A stretch of 7,639 nucleotides of DNA from MED-G17 sp963991985 (GTDB taxonomy: Bacteria; Bacteroidota; Bacteroidia; NS11-12g; UBA9320): positions 1 through 7,639 of the forward strand of contig CAXDRX010000043.1 in NCBI GenBank assembly GCA_963991985.1, written 5' to 3'. The notes below the pieces were generated by a model. The model saw nothing but the letters and a program-made list of their open reading frames with translations, searched no databases and was not told the origin of the DNA. Below are positions 1 through 6,083 of the stretch, in pieces. A program made the translations under genes and the position numbers. Each line of letters starts with the position of its first letter. Position 1 is the first letter of the stretch.

Positions 1-51
1 ATACCACATTTCTGCCTGTCTCGTGGGCTCGGAGATGTGTATAAGAGACAG
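1..51 (+). other. Residual Illumina Nextera adapter (non-genomic)
   Basis: Bases 18-51 match exactly the 34-nt Nextera read-2 transposase adapter, whose last 19 bases (33-51) are the Tn5 mosaic end. Bases 10-17 (TTCTGCCT) equal the primer-strand form of the Nextera i7 index N703. Bases 1-9 agree with the end of the P7 primer at 7 of 9 positions, with two G-to-C differences at 5 and 7. The order P7 tail, index, adapter is that of a library molecule, so this is untrimmed adapter assembled onto the contig end. Genomic sequence starts at base 52. Adapter identity is from established knowledge of the kit; the match is read directly. Confidence 0.97.
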
Positions 52-53
52 CA

Positions 54-686
54 AAGGGTTTTATAGAGTTGCATTTTGTGAAGGATATATTGCCGGGATA
101 TTTTTGGATATTTCCTATGACCAATGGTTATGCAAATGTTGGGTTGGGTATGCTGAGTAGCCATGTTAGCAATAAAAAAATCAATTTAAAACAAAAATTA
201 TTTGAGGTATTGGAGTTGCCAAAATTTCGAGATAGGTTTAAAGATGCTTCTTTGGAAGGAAATGTTTTGGGTTGGGGCTTGCCTTTAGGTTCTAAAAGAC
301 GTTCTTTGAGTTTGGATGGAATGTTGCTGACTGGAGATGCAGCATCATTAGTAGATCCATTTACCGGCGAAGGAATAGGAAATGCCTTGAATAGTGGAAT
401 GATAGCCGCTCGTTGCATTCAGCAATCGCTGCATGCAAATGATTTTTCAGTTTCTTTTTTTTATAAAAACTATGATAAAAAAGTTTATGACAAACTTTGG
501 TCGGAACTTAGATTGAGTAGCATTATGCAAAAACTGGTGAAATATCCTTGGTTGTTCAATTTGGTCGTAGAAAAAGCAAATAAAAATTCAACATTAAAAC
601 ATACCATTACATGTATGTTTGAAGATATAGACATGCGGGCTCAACTAAAATCCCTAAAATTTTATTGGAAGCTGTTCAGAAACTGA
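54..686 (+). CDS. Geranylgeranyl reductase family FAD-dependent oxidoreductase, C-terminal part
   Basis: This is the C-terminal 210 residues of a flavoprotein of the geranylgeranyl reductase / FixC-like family, which reduces isoprenoid double bonds or related substrates using FAD. The frame is open from the adapter junction, and residues from codon 54 (KGFIELHFVKD) already read as family sequence, so the TTG at 69 is an internal Leu codon and not a start. The family block LPGYFWIFP with NVGLGM follows. The second FAD-contacting motif, GDAASLVDPFTGEGIGNAL, is encoded from about 333. Family members are usually near 380 residues, so roughly the first 170, including the N-terminal GxGxxG dinucleotide fold, are missing. 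The loss lies exactly at the adapter, so it is a contig-end truncation and not decay. The stop is TGA at 684-686. The substrate (menaquinone side chain, carotenoid or lipid) cannot be told. The sugar kinase follows 33 bp downstream on the same strand. Confidence 0.85.
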   Translation, partial: KGFIELHFVKDILPGYFWIFPMTNGYANVGLGMLSSHVSNKKINLKQKLFEVLELPKFRDRFKDASLEGNVLGWGLPLGSKRRSLSLDGMLLTGDAASLVDPFTGEGIGNALNSGMIAARCIQQSLHANDFSVSFFYKNYDKKVYDKLWSELRLSSIMQKLVKYPWLFNLVVEKANKNSTLKHTITCMFEDIDMRAQLKSLKFYWKLFRN

Positions 687-719
687 TGAAGTTATCATCG
701 TCATTGTTAAATTTGTATC

Positions 720-1574
720 GTGTTAATTGTAGCAGACAGCGGGTCAACCAAGTGTGATTGGATTTTATCCAAACGAGAAAAAGAGACTGAGACAGTTACC
801 ATGGGTTTTAATCCATTTTTTCATAGTAAAGAATTTGTTGCTGCCAAATTGGAGGAAAACCATCTTCTCAAAAAGCATGCGTTGGAAGCAGAGAATGTAT
901 TTTTTTATGGAGCCGGTTGCAGCAATCCCAAAAGAAATAAGGAGATTGTAAGCGCCTTGAAACAAATATTTACGCAGGCATCTATTTATGTAGGTCACGA
1001 TTTGGAGGGTGCAGCCTTGGCAGTAACCCCCCAAAAAGAGGGTATCGCATGCATATTAGGAACTGGTTCTAATTCAACCTACTGGGATGGGAAGAAATCT
1101 ATTGAACATGTGCCAGCATTGGGTTATGTGATGGGAGATGAGGCAAGCGGAACTTACTTTGGCAAAATTATCTTAAGAGATTTTCTTTACGCTCGACTGC
1201 CACAAGAGATAGACGAGTATTTAAAAGAGGTGTTTTCACTCACCAAAGAGTCCATTTTTGATAATGTATATTCCAAGCTGCATCCAAACGTTTATCTTGC
1301 ATCGTTTATGAAAATTTTTGGTCTTTTTAGGGATTTTCCATACGTCCAAAATGTGTTAAAGGAGGGATTTGAAGAGTTTTGTAAATTTCACATTATGTGT
1401 TATGAGAATTACAAAGAAATCCCAGTCCACTTTATAGGTTCTGTGGCATATTACTTCCAAGTAGAGCTTGCACAAGTTTTGAAAAGTCATGGAATTACCT
1501 TAGGGCAGGTTGTTCAAAAGCCTGTTTACAATCTTTTCAGCCATCTGAATTCGTCGGTAAATACCCACAATTAG
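720..1574 (+). CDS. BadF/BadG-type ATPase, N-acetylglucosamine kinase-like
   Basis: This 284-residue protein is a cytoplasmic sugar kinase of the ASKHA fold, in the BadF/BadG/BcrA/BcrD family that contains N-acetylglucosamine kinase; such enzymes phosphorylate amino sugars for cell-wall recycling or catabolism. Phosphate-1 is DSGSTKCDW (residues 6-14). The likely catalytic Asp is D94 in VGHDLEGAAL. Phosphate-2 is GTGSNS (114-119), followed by the signature GYVMGDEASGTYFGK (135-149). An adenosine-type motif HFIGSVAYYF lies at 237-246. The length is typical for Bacteroidota members. The start is GTG at 720: an in-frame TAA at 708-710 blocks extension, and the protein begins right at the usual MLIVADSGST. 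No Shine-Dalgarno is present. It probably shares a transcript with the reductase upstream. The stop at 1572-1574 is 3 bp from the convergent parE stop. Exact sugar specificity is inferred from the family only. Confidence 0.88.
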   Translation: MLIVADSGSTKCDWILSKREKETETVTMGFNPFFHSKEFVAAKLEENHLLKKHALEAENVFFYGAGCSNPKRNKEIVSALKQIFTQASIYVGHDLEGAALAVTPQKEGIACILGTGSNSTYWDGKKSIEHVPALGYVMGDEASGTYFGKIILRDFLYARLPQEIDEYLKEVFSLTKESIFDNVYSKLHPNVYLASFMKIFGLFRDFPYVQNVLKEGFEEFCKFHIMCYENYKEIPVHFIGSVAYYFQVELAQVLKSHGITLGQVVQKPVYNLFSHLNSSVNTHN

Positions 1575-1577
1575 TTT

Positions 1578-3434
1578 TTAAACCAAAGCTTCTTTCAATT
1601 CGTCTTTTTCTATCTTCAAGTTTTCTATGATAAATTTTTGTCTATCTGGAGTGTTCTTTCCCATGAAATAAGACAAAAGCTGATCGATGGATGTATTTGC
1701 TTCCAAAATAACAGGACTCAAACGCATGTCTTCACCAATAAATGCTTTAAACTCATCGGGACTTATTTCTCCCAAACCCTTGAATCTAGTTATTTCTGCT
1801 TTGTTATTTCCTTGATTGCATTCAGAAATGGCGTCCAACTTTTCTTTTTCTGTATAACAATAAAAAGTAATTTTTTTATTTCTCACTCGAAACAGTGGTG
1901 TTTCCAGTATATACAAATGACCATCTCTTACAACATCGGGGAAAAATTGTAAAAAGAAGGTCATCATAAGCAAGCGAATGTGCATCCCATCTACATCCGC
2001 GTCTGTGGCAATAACTATTTTGTTGTAGCGGAGGTTTTCGATACTTTCTTCAATATTGAGAGCATGTTGTAAAAGATTAAATTCTTCATTTTCATACACT
2101 GTTTTTTTCTTAAGGCCAAAACAATTGAGCGGTTTTCCCTTCAGAGAAAATACAGCTTGTGTTTCAACATCTCTTGCTTTGGTTATAGAACCACTTGCTG
2201 AGTCTCCTTCGGTAATAAACAATGTGCTTTCAAAACGATTTTCTATCTTTTCATCTCCCAAATGAACCCTGCAATCTCTTAATTTCTTGTTGTGAAGGCT
2301 GGCTTTTTTTGCTTTTTCTTTGGCCAATTTTTTGACACCGGCAATCTCTTTTCTTTCTTTTTCGGATTGTTGTATCCTGGCCAAAAGTACTTTTGATATT
2401 TCGGGATTTCGATGGAGGTAGTTGTCAAAATTGGTCTTTAAAAAATCGTTTAAAAATGTCCGTATGGTAGGTTTTGTTCCACCCATTTCGGTGCTGCCTA
2501 ATTTGGTTTTTGTTTGGGATTCAAAAACTGGTTCCATGACTCGGATACTAACAGCTGCCATGATGCTCTGACGAATGTCTGCGGGTTCAAAGTTTTTATT
2601 GAAATGTTCTCTAATGGTTCTTACCAATGCTTCTTTAAACGCAGACAAATGAGTCCCTCCTTGTGTGGTATACTGTCCATTGACAAAAGAGAAGTAGTCT
2701 TCACCATAATGGTCATTGTGGCTAAAGGCAATTTCAATATCTTCTTCTTTAAGGTGGATGATGGGATATCGCAAATGTTTGTTTTGTGCTTTTTTTTCAA
2801 GAAGATCTAAGAGCCCATTTTTGGAAACCAGTGTTTTTCCATTGAAGTGTATGGCTAGTCCCGCATTTAGATAAGCATAATTCCATAGCTGTGAAGCCAC
2901 AAATTCAGGGATGTATTTGTGCTTTTTGAAGATACTTTCATCTGCTTCAAATTCAATGCAAGTACCGTTTGGCTCATTGCTTTCCAAGGCTTCTTCTTTG
3001 ATTAGTTTGCCTTGGGAAAATGTTGCTTTTTTCGACTTTCCATCCCGAAAGGACTGAACCATGAAATGTTTAGACAGTGCATTTACTGCCTTTGTACCAA
3101 CGCCATTTAATCCAACCGACTTTTGAAATGCAGCACTATCATATTTTCCGCCTGTATTGATTTTTGATACGCAGTCGACTACCTTTCCCAAAGGAATCCC
3201 TCTTCCATAATCACGAATAATTACTTTTTGATTTTCGATTTGGATGTTAAGTTTTTTTCCAAATCCCATAACATGTTCATCTATGGAGTTGTCAACAATC
3301 TCTTTGACAAGAACGTAAATTCCATCGTCGGGAGAGTCTCCATTTCCAAGCTTCCCAATATACATACCCGGACGCAAACGGATATGTTCTTTCCAATCGA
3401 GAGATTTTATTTCATTTTCCGTGTATTTGGTCAT
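1578..3434 (-). CDS. parE: DNA topoisomerase IV subunit B (ParE)
   Basis: This is the ATPase subunit of topoisomerase IV, which with ParC decatenates replicated chromosomes. The protein has 618 residues, close to the usual ParE length. The GHKL ATPase domain shows KEIVDNSIDE (general base E45, Mg-site N49), the RDYGRGIP loop (D75) and GLNGVGTKAVNALS (108-121). The transducer domain carries the QTKTKL switch (307-312). The TOPRIM domain has EGDSA (409-413) and DADVDG (478-483), followed by RFKGLGE (550-556). A GyrB assignment is less likely: the N-terminal RLRPGMYIGKLGNGDSPDDGIYVLV stretch and the C-terminal end are of the Bacteroidota ParE kind. I chose the ATG at 3434; a TTG three codons upstream (3443) is open but would add only MVF. 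The start codon sits inside an inverted repeat (3424-3446). The gene ends tail to tail with the kinase. No parC is visible in the window. Confidence 0.93.
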   Translation of the reverse strand: MTKYTENEIKSLDWKEHIRLRPGMYIGKLGNGDSPDDGIYVLVKEIVDNSIDEHVMGFGKKLNIQIENQKVIIRDYGRGIPLGKVVDCVSKINTGGKYDSAAFQKSVGLNGVGTKAVNALSKHFMVQSFRDGKSKKATFSQGKLIKEEALESNEPNGTCIEFEADESIFKKHKYIPEFVASQLWNYAYLNAGLAIHFNGKTLVSKNGLLDLLEKKAQNKHLRYPIIHLKEEDIEIAFSHNDHYGEDYFSFVNGQYTTQGGTHLSAFKEALVRTIREHFNKNFEPADIRQSIMAAVSIRVMEPVFESQTKTKLGSTEMGGTKPTIRTFLNDFLKTNFDNYLHRNPEISKVLLARIQQSEKERKEIAGVKKLAKEKAKKASLHNKKLRDCRVHLGDEKIENRFESTLFITEGDSASGSITKARDVETQAVFSLKGKPLNCFGLKKKTVYENEEFNLLQHALNIEESIENLRYNKIVIATDADVDGMHIRLLMMTFFLQFFPDVVRDGHLYILETPLFRVRNKKITFYCYTEKEKLDAISECNQGNNKAEITRFKGLGEISPDEFKAFIGEDMRLSPVILEANTSIDQLLSYFMGKNTPDRQKFIIENLKIEKDELKEALV

Positions 3435-3446
3435 GAAAACCAAATA
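3424..3446 (-). promoter_or_regulatory. Inverted repeat with parE start codon in its loop
   Basis: On the coding strand, TATTTGG (3446-3440) and CCAAATA (3430-3424) are perfect 7-bp complements separated by nine bases, TTTTCATGA, that contain the parE ATG (3434-3432). In mRNA this would place the AUG in a hairpin loop. The stem is AU-rich with two G-C pairs, so modest stability is expected. The repeat is read directly; any role in translation is inference. Confidence 0.4.
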
Positions 3447-3448
3447 TA
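3441..3448 (-). promoter_or_regulatory. Candidate -7 promoter element before parE
   Basis: The minus strand reads TATATTTG, a perfect match to the Bacteroidota -7 consensus TAnnTTTG, six bases before the parE ATG. The nearest upstream TTTG (3478-3475) leaves a 26-bp spacer, longer than the usual 19 or so, so the -33 part is poor. If used, transcription would start at or near the ATG, giving a leaderless or very short-leader mRNA. Such a short motif can occur by chance in AT-rich DNA. Confidence 0.3.
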
Positions 3449-3501
3449 GAGAAGCATTTTAAGCTCGTCTTTTCCAAATTATACACAGTATGTGAATTTC
3501 A

Positions 3502-4428
3502 CTATTTTAGCAGAAAGTCGCCAATCGCCAGGGCCTTTCCATTTTCTATTATTTCTACGGAATACTTCCCAGATTTTAAAGGTTGGCCATGCGTATAGCT
3601 TATGCTTTCGCTTATTTGTTCACCCGCATAAACAAACGATTGTTCGAGCGTGTAGATGTTCTCTGATTCTTTCATTTGGATGTCTGTGTCACTATTGAGA
3701 ACTTCACCCAAACTATTGATTATTTTGATGTAAAAGGTTTTGTCAACCGATTCTTTATTGCCGTTTGGCATAATGTTGTAATCTATTTTCAAGAATTTAA
3801 CCTTCTTCGCCTTGGATATTTCCTGAGCTTGACCTCGGTTGATGCGTATTCCAGTTATTTTCAAATCTGTTACCGTTATCCCGCTACTAACAACTTCTTC
3901 CATTTCCTCTCCTTCAGATTCGTTTTGTTTGGATAAACTTTCCAAAAGATTTTTCTTGTATTCTTCCAACTCAGAAGTGTTGGCCAAAAGGGTTGTTTTA
4001 AGTGACTCTATTTGAGACAAATACTCCTTTTCAGAATTTTTCAATTTATCAAGTTCTGCTTTGGCTTGCGCCAATTGTGCAGAATTAGAATTGGAGCGAC
4101 TTGCTGAGTAAAGTAAACTTTTAATTTTAGTGTATTGGTCATTTACTTGTTCACTCAATACCTCATTGTTGGCCACAAGATCCTGATTGGCCAATAGTTG
4201 GTTGTCCAAACTTTGTTTGGTTTTTTCAAGTTCTTGAAGTAAAGAATCCTTGTTTAAGCTAAGTTGTTCCATGACAACTTCCAGCTCTATTTGTGCTTTC
4301 TTTGCTGCTCGTGCTTTGGGCGATAGATTGGATTGGTAGATTTGAAATGCAAAAAAAGCATTCAATAAAATAGAAACAAGAAGAACAATGATGATGGGTG
4401 TGTTGTTTTGCTTTCTCTCTTCAGTCAT
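3502..4428 (-). CDS. Single-pass membrane coiled-coil protein, unknown function
   Basis: I do not recognise a named family for this 308-residue protein. After a short polar N-terminus, residues about 11-30 form one hydrophobic segment (PIIIVLLVSILLNAFFAFQI). Residues about 40-168 are rich in Leu, Glu, Lys, Gln and Asn with heptad-like spacing and look like a long coiled coil. An acidic linker (SEGEEMEE, 171-178) follows, and then about 125 residues with alternating beta-strand character that end in GKYSVEIIENGKALAIGDFLLK, reminiscent of small beta-sandwich domains. Topology is ambiguous. The charged cluster PKARAAKK just after the membrane segment would favour a cytoplasmic C-terminus by the positive-inside rule, whereas the beta domain resembles extracytoplasmic ones. 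The start is ATG at 4428 and the stop is TAG. It lies between the transglycosylase (32 bp upstream) and parE (67 bp downstream), on the same strand. A structural or envelope role is possible but not shown. Confidence 0.8.
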   Translation of the reverse strand: MTEERKQNNTPIIIVLLVSILLNAFFAFQIYQSNLSPKARAAKKAQIELEVVMEQLSLNKDSLLQELEKTKQSLDNQLLANQDLVANNEVLSEQVNDQYTKIKSLLYSASRSNSNSAQLAQAKAELDKLKNSEKEYLSQIESLKTTLLANTSELEEYKKNLLESLSKQNESEGEEMEEVVSSGITVTDLKITGIRINRGQAQEISKAKKVKFLKIDYNIMPNGNKESVDKTFYIKIINSLGEVLNSDTDIQMKESENIYTLEQSFVYAGEQISESISYTHGQPLKSGKYSVEIIENGKALAIGDFLLK

Positions 4429-4454
4429 GCTACAAATGTAAAAAAAAGACTGAA
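4420..4454 (-). promoter_or_regulatory. Leader element complementary to the coiled-coil gene start
   Basis: TTCAGTC in the leader (4454-4448, minus strand) is perfectly complementary to GACTGAA at the start of the coiled-coil gene (4426-4420), which includes the G of the ATG. The two arms are 21 bases apart. Pairing in mRNA read through from the transglycosylase gene would partly cover the start codon. The TTCAGTC also forms the centre of an A8-N7-T8 inverted repeat (4440-4462), which offers a competing fold. This is read directly; function is inferred. Confidence 0.3.
4433..4440 (-). promoter_or_regulatory. Candidate -7 promoter element before the coiled-coil gene
   Basis: The minus strand reads TACATTTG, a perfect TAnnTTTG match, four bases before the ATG at 4428. 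No TTTG-like -33 element is found at the usual distance; that stretch is A-rich. If active it would produce an essentially leaderless mRNA that lacks the upstream TTCAGTC complement. Confidence 0.3.
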
Positions 4455-4460
4455 TTTTTT

Positions 4461-4988
4461 TTATTGGTCGTATTGTTGCCAGTCTATTTTGTCCATAAAT
4501 TTTTTTTCAAGAGCTGTCCATTGGTTTCTGTTCGAAAGCCACTCCCCACGGGCGTAAGCAAATCTTGCCTTTTCCCAACTTTCGTATTTGTTGTAACGGT
4601 CTTTAAGATAATGGATGCCCACTATCAGATAATTCGCTCGGGAAGAACCTCCTTCCAATCCCAATTTTTGGTACCAATGGTCGAAAGTTGATTTGATGAT
4701 TTGTAAATCTCCATAATCGCTGCCACCCGACAGGCTTTGTATACATCGCCAACCGCTTTCATTTTCACCAATTTCTCTGATCAATTTCGGTGGAACCCCA
4801 ATGCTCAAACATACCGAGTCTGAGAACAATTGTGCTTCTTTTCTTGAGTTGAGAGGCAAGGTGATTTTTCCTTTAATTTTCGTTGGCTTTTTAAATAATC
4901 TCTGGTTATTCTCTTTTGCTATCGTTGTATGATTGGCGTAAAAAGAGAAAAAAACAAGGATCAGAAGAAATAATAACCACGAACGCAT
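4461..4988 (-). CDS. Exported lytic transglycosylase-like (SLT domain) protein
   Basis: This 175-residue exported protein has a small SLT/goose-lysozyme-like domain, a fold that cleaves peptidoglycan glycan strands. MRSWLLFLLILVFFSFYANHT is a clear signal peptide with no lipobox Cys. The catalytic Glu is probably E77 in IREIGENESGW, matching the ES motif of SLT domains. SGGSDYGDLQI (87-97) stands where S..GA.GLMQI is usual, and YLIVGIHYLKDRY...ARFAYARGEW (120-150) matches the final helices, where AYNAG is typical. Two cysteines, C60 and C82, flank the active-site helix and could form a disulfide outside the cytoplasm. The domain is short for a full transglycosylase. I chose the ATG at 4988 because the TTG at 5006 would put six residues (MQKFIA) before the basic signal-peptide start. 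It lies 76 bp downstream of trxB and 32 bp upstream of the coiled-coil gene. Fold family is fairly sure; activity is inferred. Confidence 0.78.
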   Translation of the reverse strand: MRSWLLFLLILVFFSFYANHTTIAKENNQRLFKKPTKIKGKITLPLNSRKEAQLFSDSVCLSIGVPPKLIREIGENESGWRCIQSLSGGSDYGDLQIIKSTFDHWYQKLGLEGGSSRANYLIVGIHYLKDRYNKYESWEKARFAYARGEWLSNRNQWTALEKKFMDKIDWQQYDQ

Positions 4989-5064
4989 GGCAATAAATTT
5001 TTGCAAATATCGTTTTGAGTTGTTTTGTTAAATCAACGTAGGTAAAGATAGTGTAGTAATTTGA

Positions 5065-6006
5065 CTACAGTTTCCTGTCAGCCAAGTATCTTTCCGCATC
5101 TAATGCAGCCATACAGCCTGTGCCTGCAGCTGTTACAGCCTGACGGTAAACTTTGTCTTGTGCATCTCCAGAAACAAAAACTCCCGGAATATTGGTCAAT
5201 GTGCTGTCTGGCTTTGTAATCAAATAGCCTTGTTCATCCATGTCCAAATCGTTTTTAAAAATATCGGTGTTGGGTTGGTGACCGATGGCCACAAAAAAAC
5301 CTTGAATCTCTAAATTTTTGGTTTCTTGGGTTTGATTGTTGATGATTTGAACTCCATTAACAACTTCTTCACCCAATATTTCTAATGTTTCTGTATGGTA
5401 GAGAATTTCTACGTTTTGAAGAGAATTTACTCTATGTTGCATGGCTTTGCTCGCCCTCATTTCCCCTTTCCGAACCAGCATATACACCTTTTTGCATATT
5501 TTGGACAAATAGCTGGCTTCCTCTGCTGCAGTATCGCCTCCTCCAACAATCGCTACATCTTGATTTTTATAAAAAAACCCGTCACAAACGGCGCAGGCAC
5601 TAACTCCTGAGCCATTCAATCGTTTTTCGCTTTCTAAACCCAACCATTTCGCACTAGCTCCTGTAGAGATAATCACTGTATAGGCCTGAATCTTTTTCCT
5701 GTCGTCTATTGTTAAAGTATGTGGTCCTTTGGACGGATTAAAATCAACACCAGTGACCATACCGAATCGAACATCAGCTCCTAGTCTGGTTGCCTGTTTT
5801 TTAAATAGGTTCATCATTTCTGGACCCATAATCCCTTCCGGATATCCGGGATAATTTTCTACATCTGTAGTAATGGTCAGTTGCCCTCCAGGCTGCAACC
5901 CTTCATAGAGAACAGGTTTCATATCTGCTCTTGCTGCATAAATTGCTGCGGTATATCCTGCGGGCCCCGAGCCTATGATTACACATTCATGTATTTGTTC
6001 TTCCAT
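5065..6006 (-). CDS. trxB: Thioredoxin-disulfide reductase
   Basis: This cytoplasmic flavoenzyme passes electrons from NADPH through FAD and a redox-active disulfide to thioredoxin. It has 313 residues, the usual length of low-molecular-weight bacterial TrxB. The FAD-binding motif GSGPAG is at 12-17, and the redox pair is C138-A-V-C141 followed by D142. The NADPH-domain motif GGGDTAAEEASYLSK spans 155-169, then LVRKGEMRAS stands where HRR...R occurs in E. coli: the basic residues R179, K180 and R184 are kept, and the His is replaced by V178. The C-terminal FAD motif GVFVSGDAQDKVYRQAVTAAGTGCMAA (275-301) is intact. ATG at 6006 places the FAD motif at the normal distance. It lies 77 bp after the AraC-type gene and 76 bp before the transglycosylase on the same strand. 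A 12-bp palindrome lies in its upstream gap. Confidence 0.96.
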   Translation of the reverse strand: MEEQIHECVIIGSGPAGYTAAIYAARADMKPVLYEGLQPGGQLTITTDVENYPGYPEGIMGPEMMNLFKKQATRLGADVRFGMVTGVDFNPSKGPHTLTIDDRKKIQAYTVIISTGASAKWLGLESEKRLNGSGVSACAVCDGFFYKNQDVAIVGGGDTAAEEASYLSKICKKVYMLVRKGEMRASKAMQHRVNSLQNVEILYHTETLEILGEEVVNGVQIINNQTQETKNLEIQGFFVAIGHQPNTDIFKNDLDMDEQGYLITKPDSTLTNIPGVFVSGDAQDKVYRQAVTAAGTGCMAALDAERYLADRKL

Positions 6007-6043
6007 TTTGTTGCAATGATATATTAATTGTAGTTCCTGTTTT

Positions 6044-6055
6044 GATTGGCCAATC
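6044..6055. promoter_or_regulatory. 12-bp perfect palindrome upstream of trxB
   Basis: GATTGGCCAATC is its own reverse complement. With one mismatched pair (6043/6056) the symmetry continues three more pairs on each side (6040-6042 with 6057-6059). It sits about 38 bp before the trxB ATG in the 77-bp gap after the AraC-type gene. Lack of a loop argues against a terminator and fits a dimer-binding operator better. A perfect 12-bp palindrome is expected about twice by chance in a window this long, so support is weak. Confidence 0.25.
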
Positions 6056-6083
6056 TAAAAATGGTAACAAAAAATGCACAGCC

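Noticed and set aside
33..51. Tn5 mosaic end as a sign of a natural transposon
   Set aside because: It is embedded in the complete Nextera read-2 adapter next to an i7 index, so it comes from library preparation.
178..187. LPGYFWIFP-type region of the reductase with the GDAAS motif as a monooxygenase
   Set aside because: The combined blocks IELHFVKD, NVGLGM and DPFTGEGIGNAL fit the geranylgeranyl reductase family better than aromatic monooxygenases.
178..187. A-run at the start of the reductase fragment as a frameshift site
   Set aside because: The family-like protein sequence continues in the same frame on both sides.
54..686. Truncated reductase as a pseudogene
   Set aside because: The frame is intact and the break coincides exactly with the adapter junction, so the missing half is an assembly-end effect.
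1638..2810. Open frames antisense to parE (for example 1638-1952, 2514-2810 on the plus strand)
   Set aside because: They lie entirely within a well-conserved gene, and their translations show no family motif and biased composition typical of shadow frames.
3435..3443. TTG start at 3443 for parE
   Set aside because: It adds only MVF, and an ATG lies three codons later at the position expected for ParE.
3484..3502. Overlapping short palindromes CACA-GTA-TGTG and GTGAATTTCAC after the coiled-coil gene
   Set aside because: The arms are 4-5 bp, no T-run follows, and the second overlaps the stop codon; chance is likely in AT-rich DNA.
4440..4462. A8-N7-T8 inverted repeat as an intrinsic terminator
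   Set aside because: An all-AU stem without G-C pairs is too weak for a typical terminator, and the next gene starts only 12 bases later.
4989..5006. TTG start at 5006 for the transglycosylase-like gene
   Set aside because: It would place six residues before the basic start of the signal peptide; the ATG at 4988 fits better.
5052..5069. 6-bp stem with 6-base loop (TGTAGT/ACTACA) over the trxB stop as a terminator
   Set aside because: The stem is short and AT-rich and no T-run follows on the minus strand.
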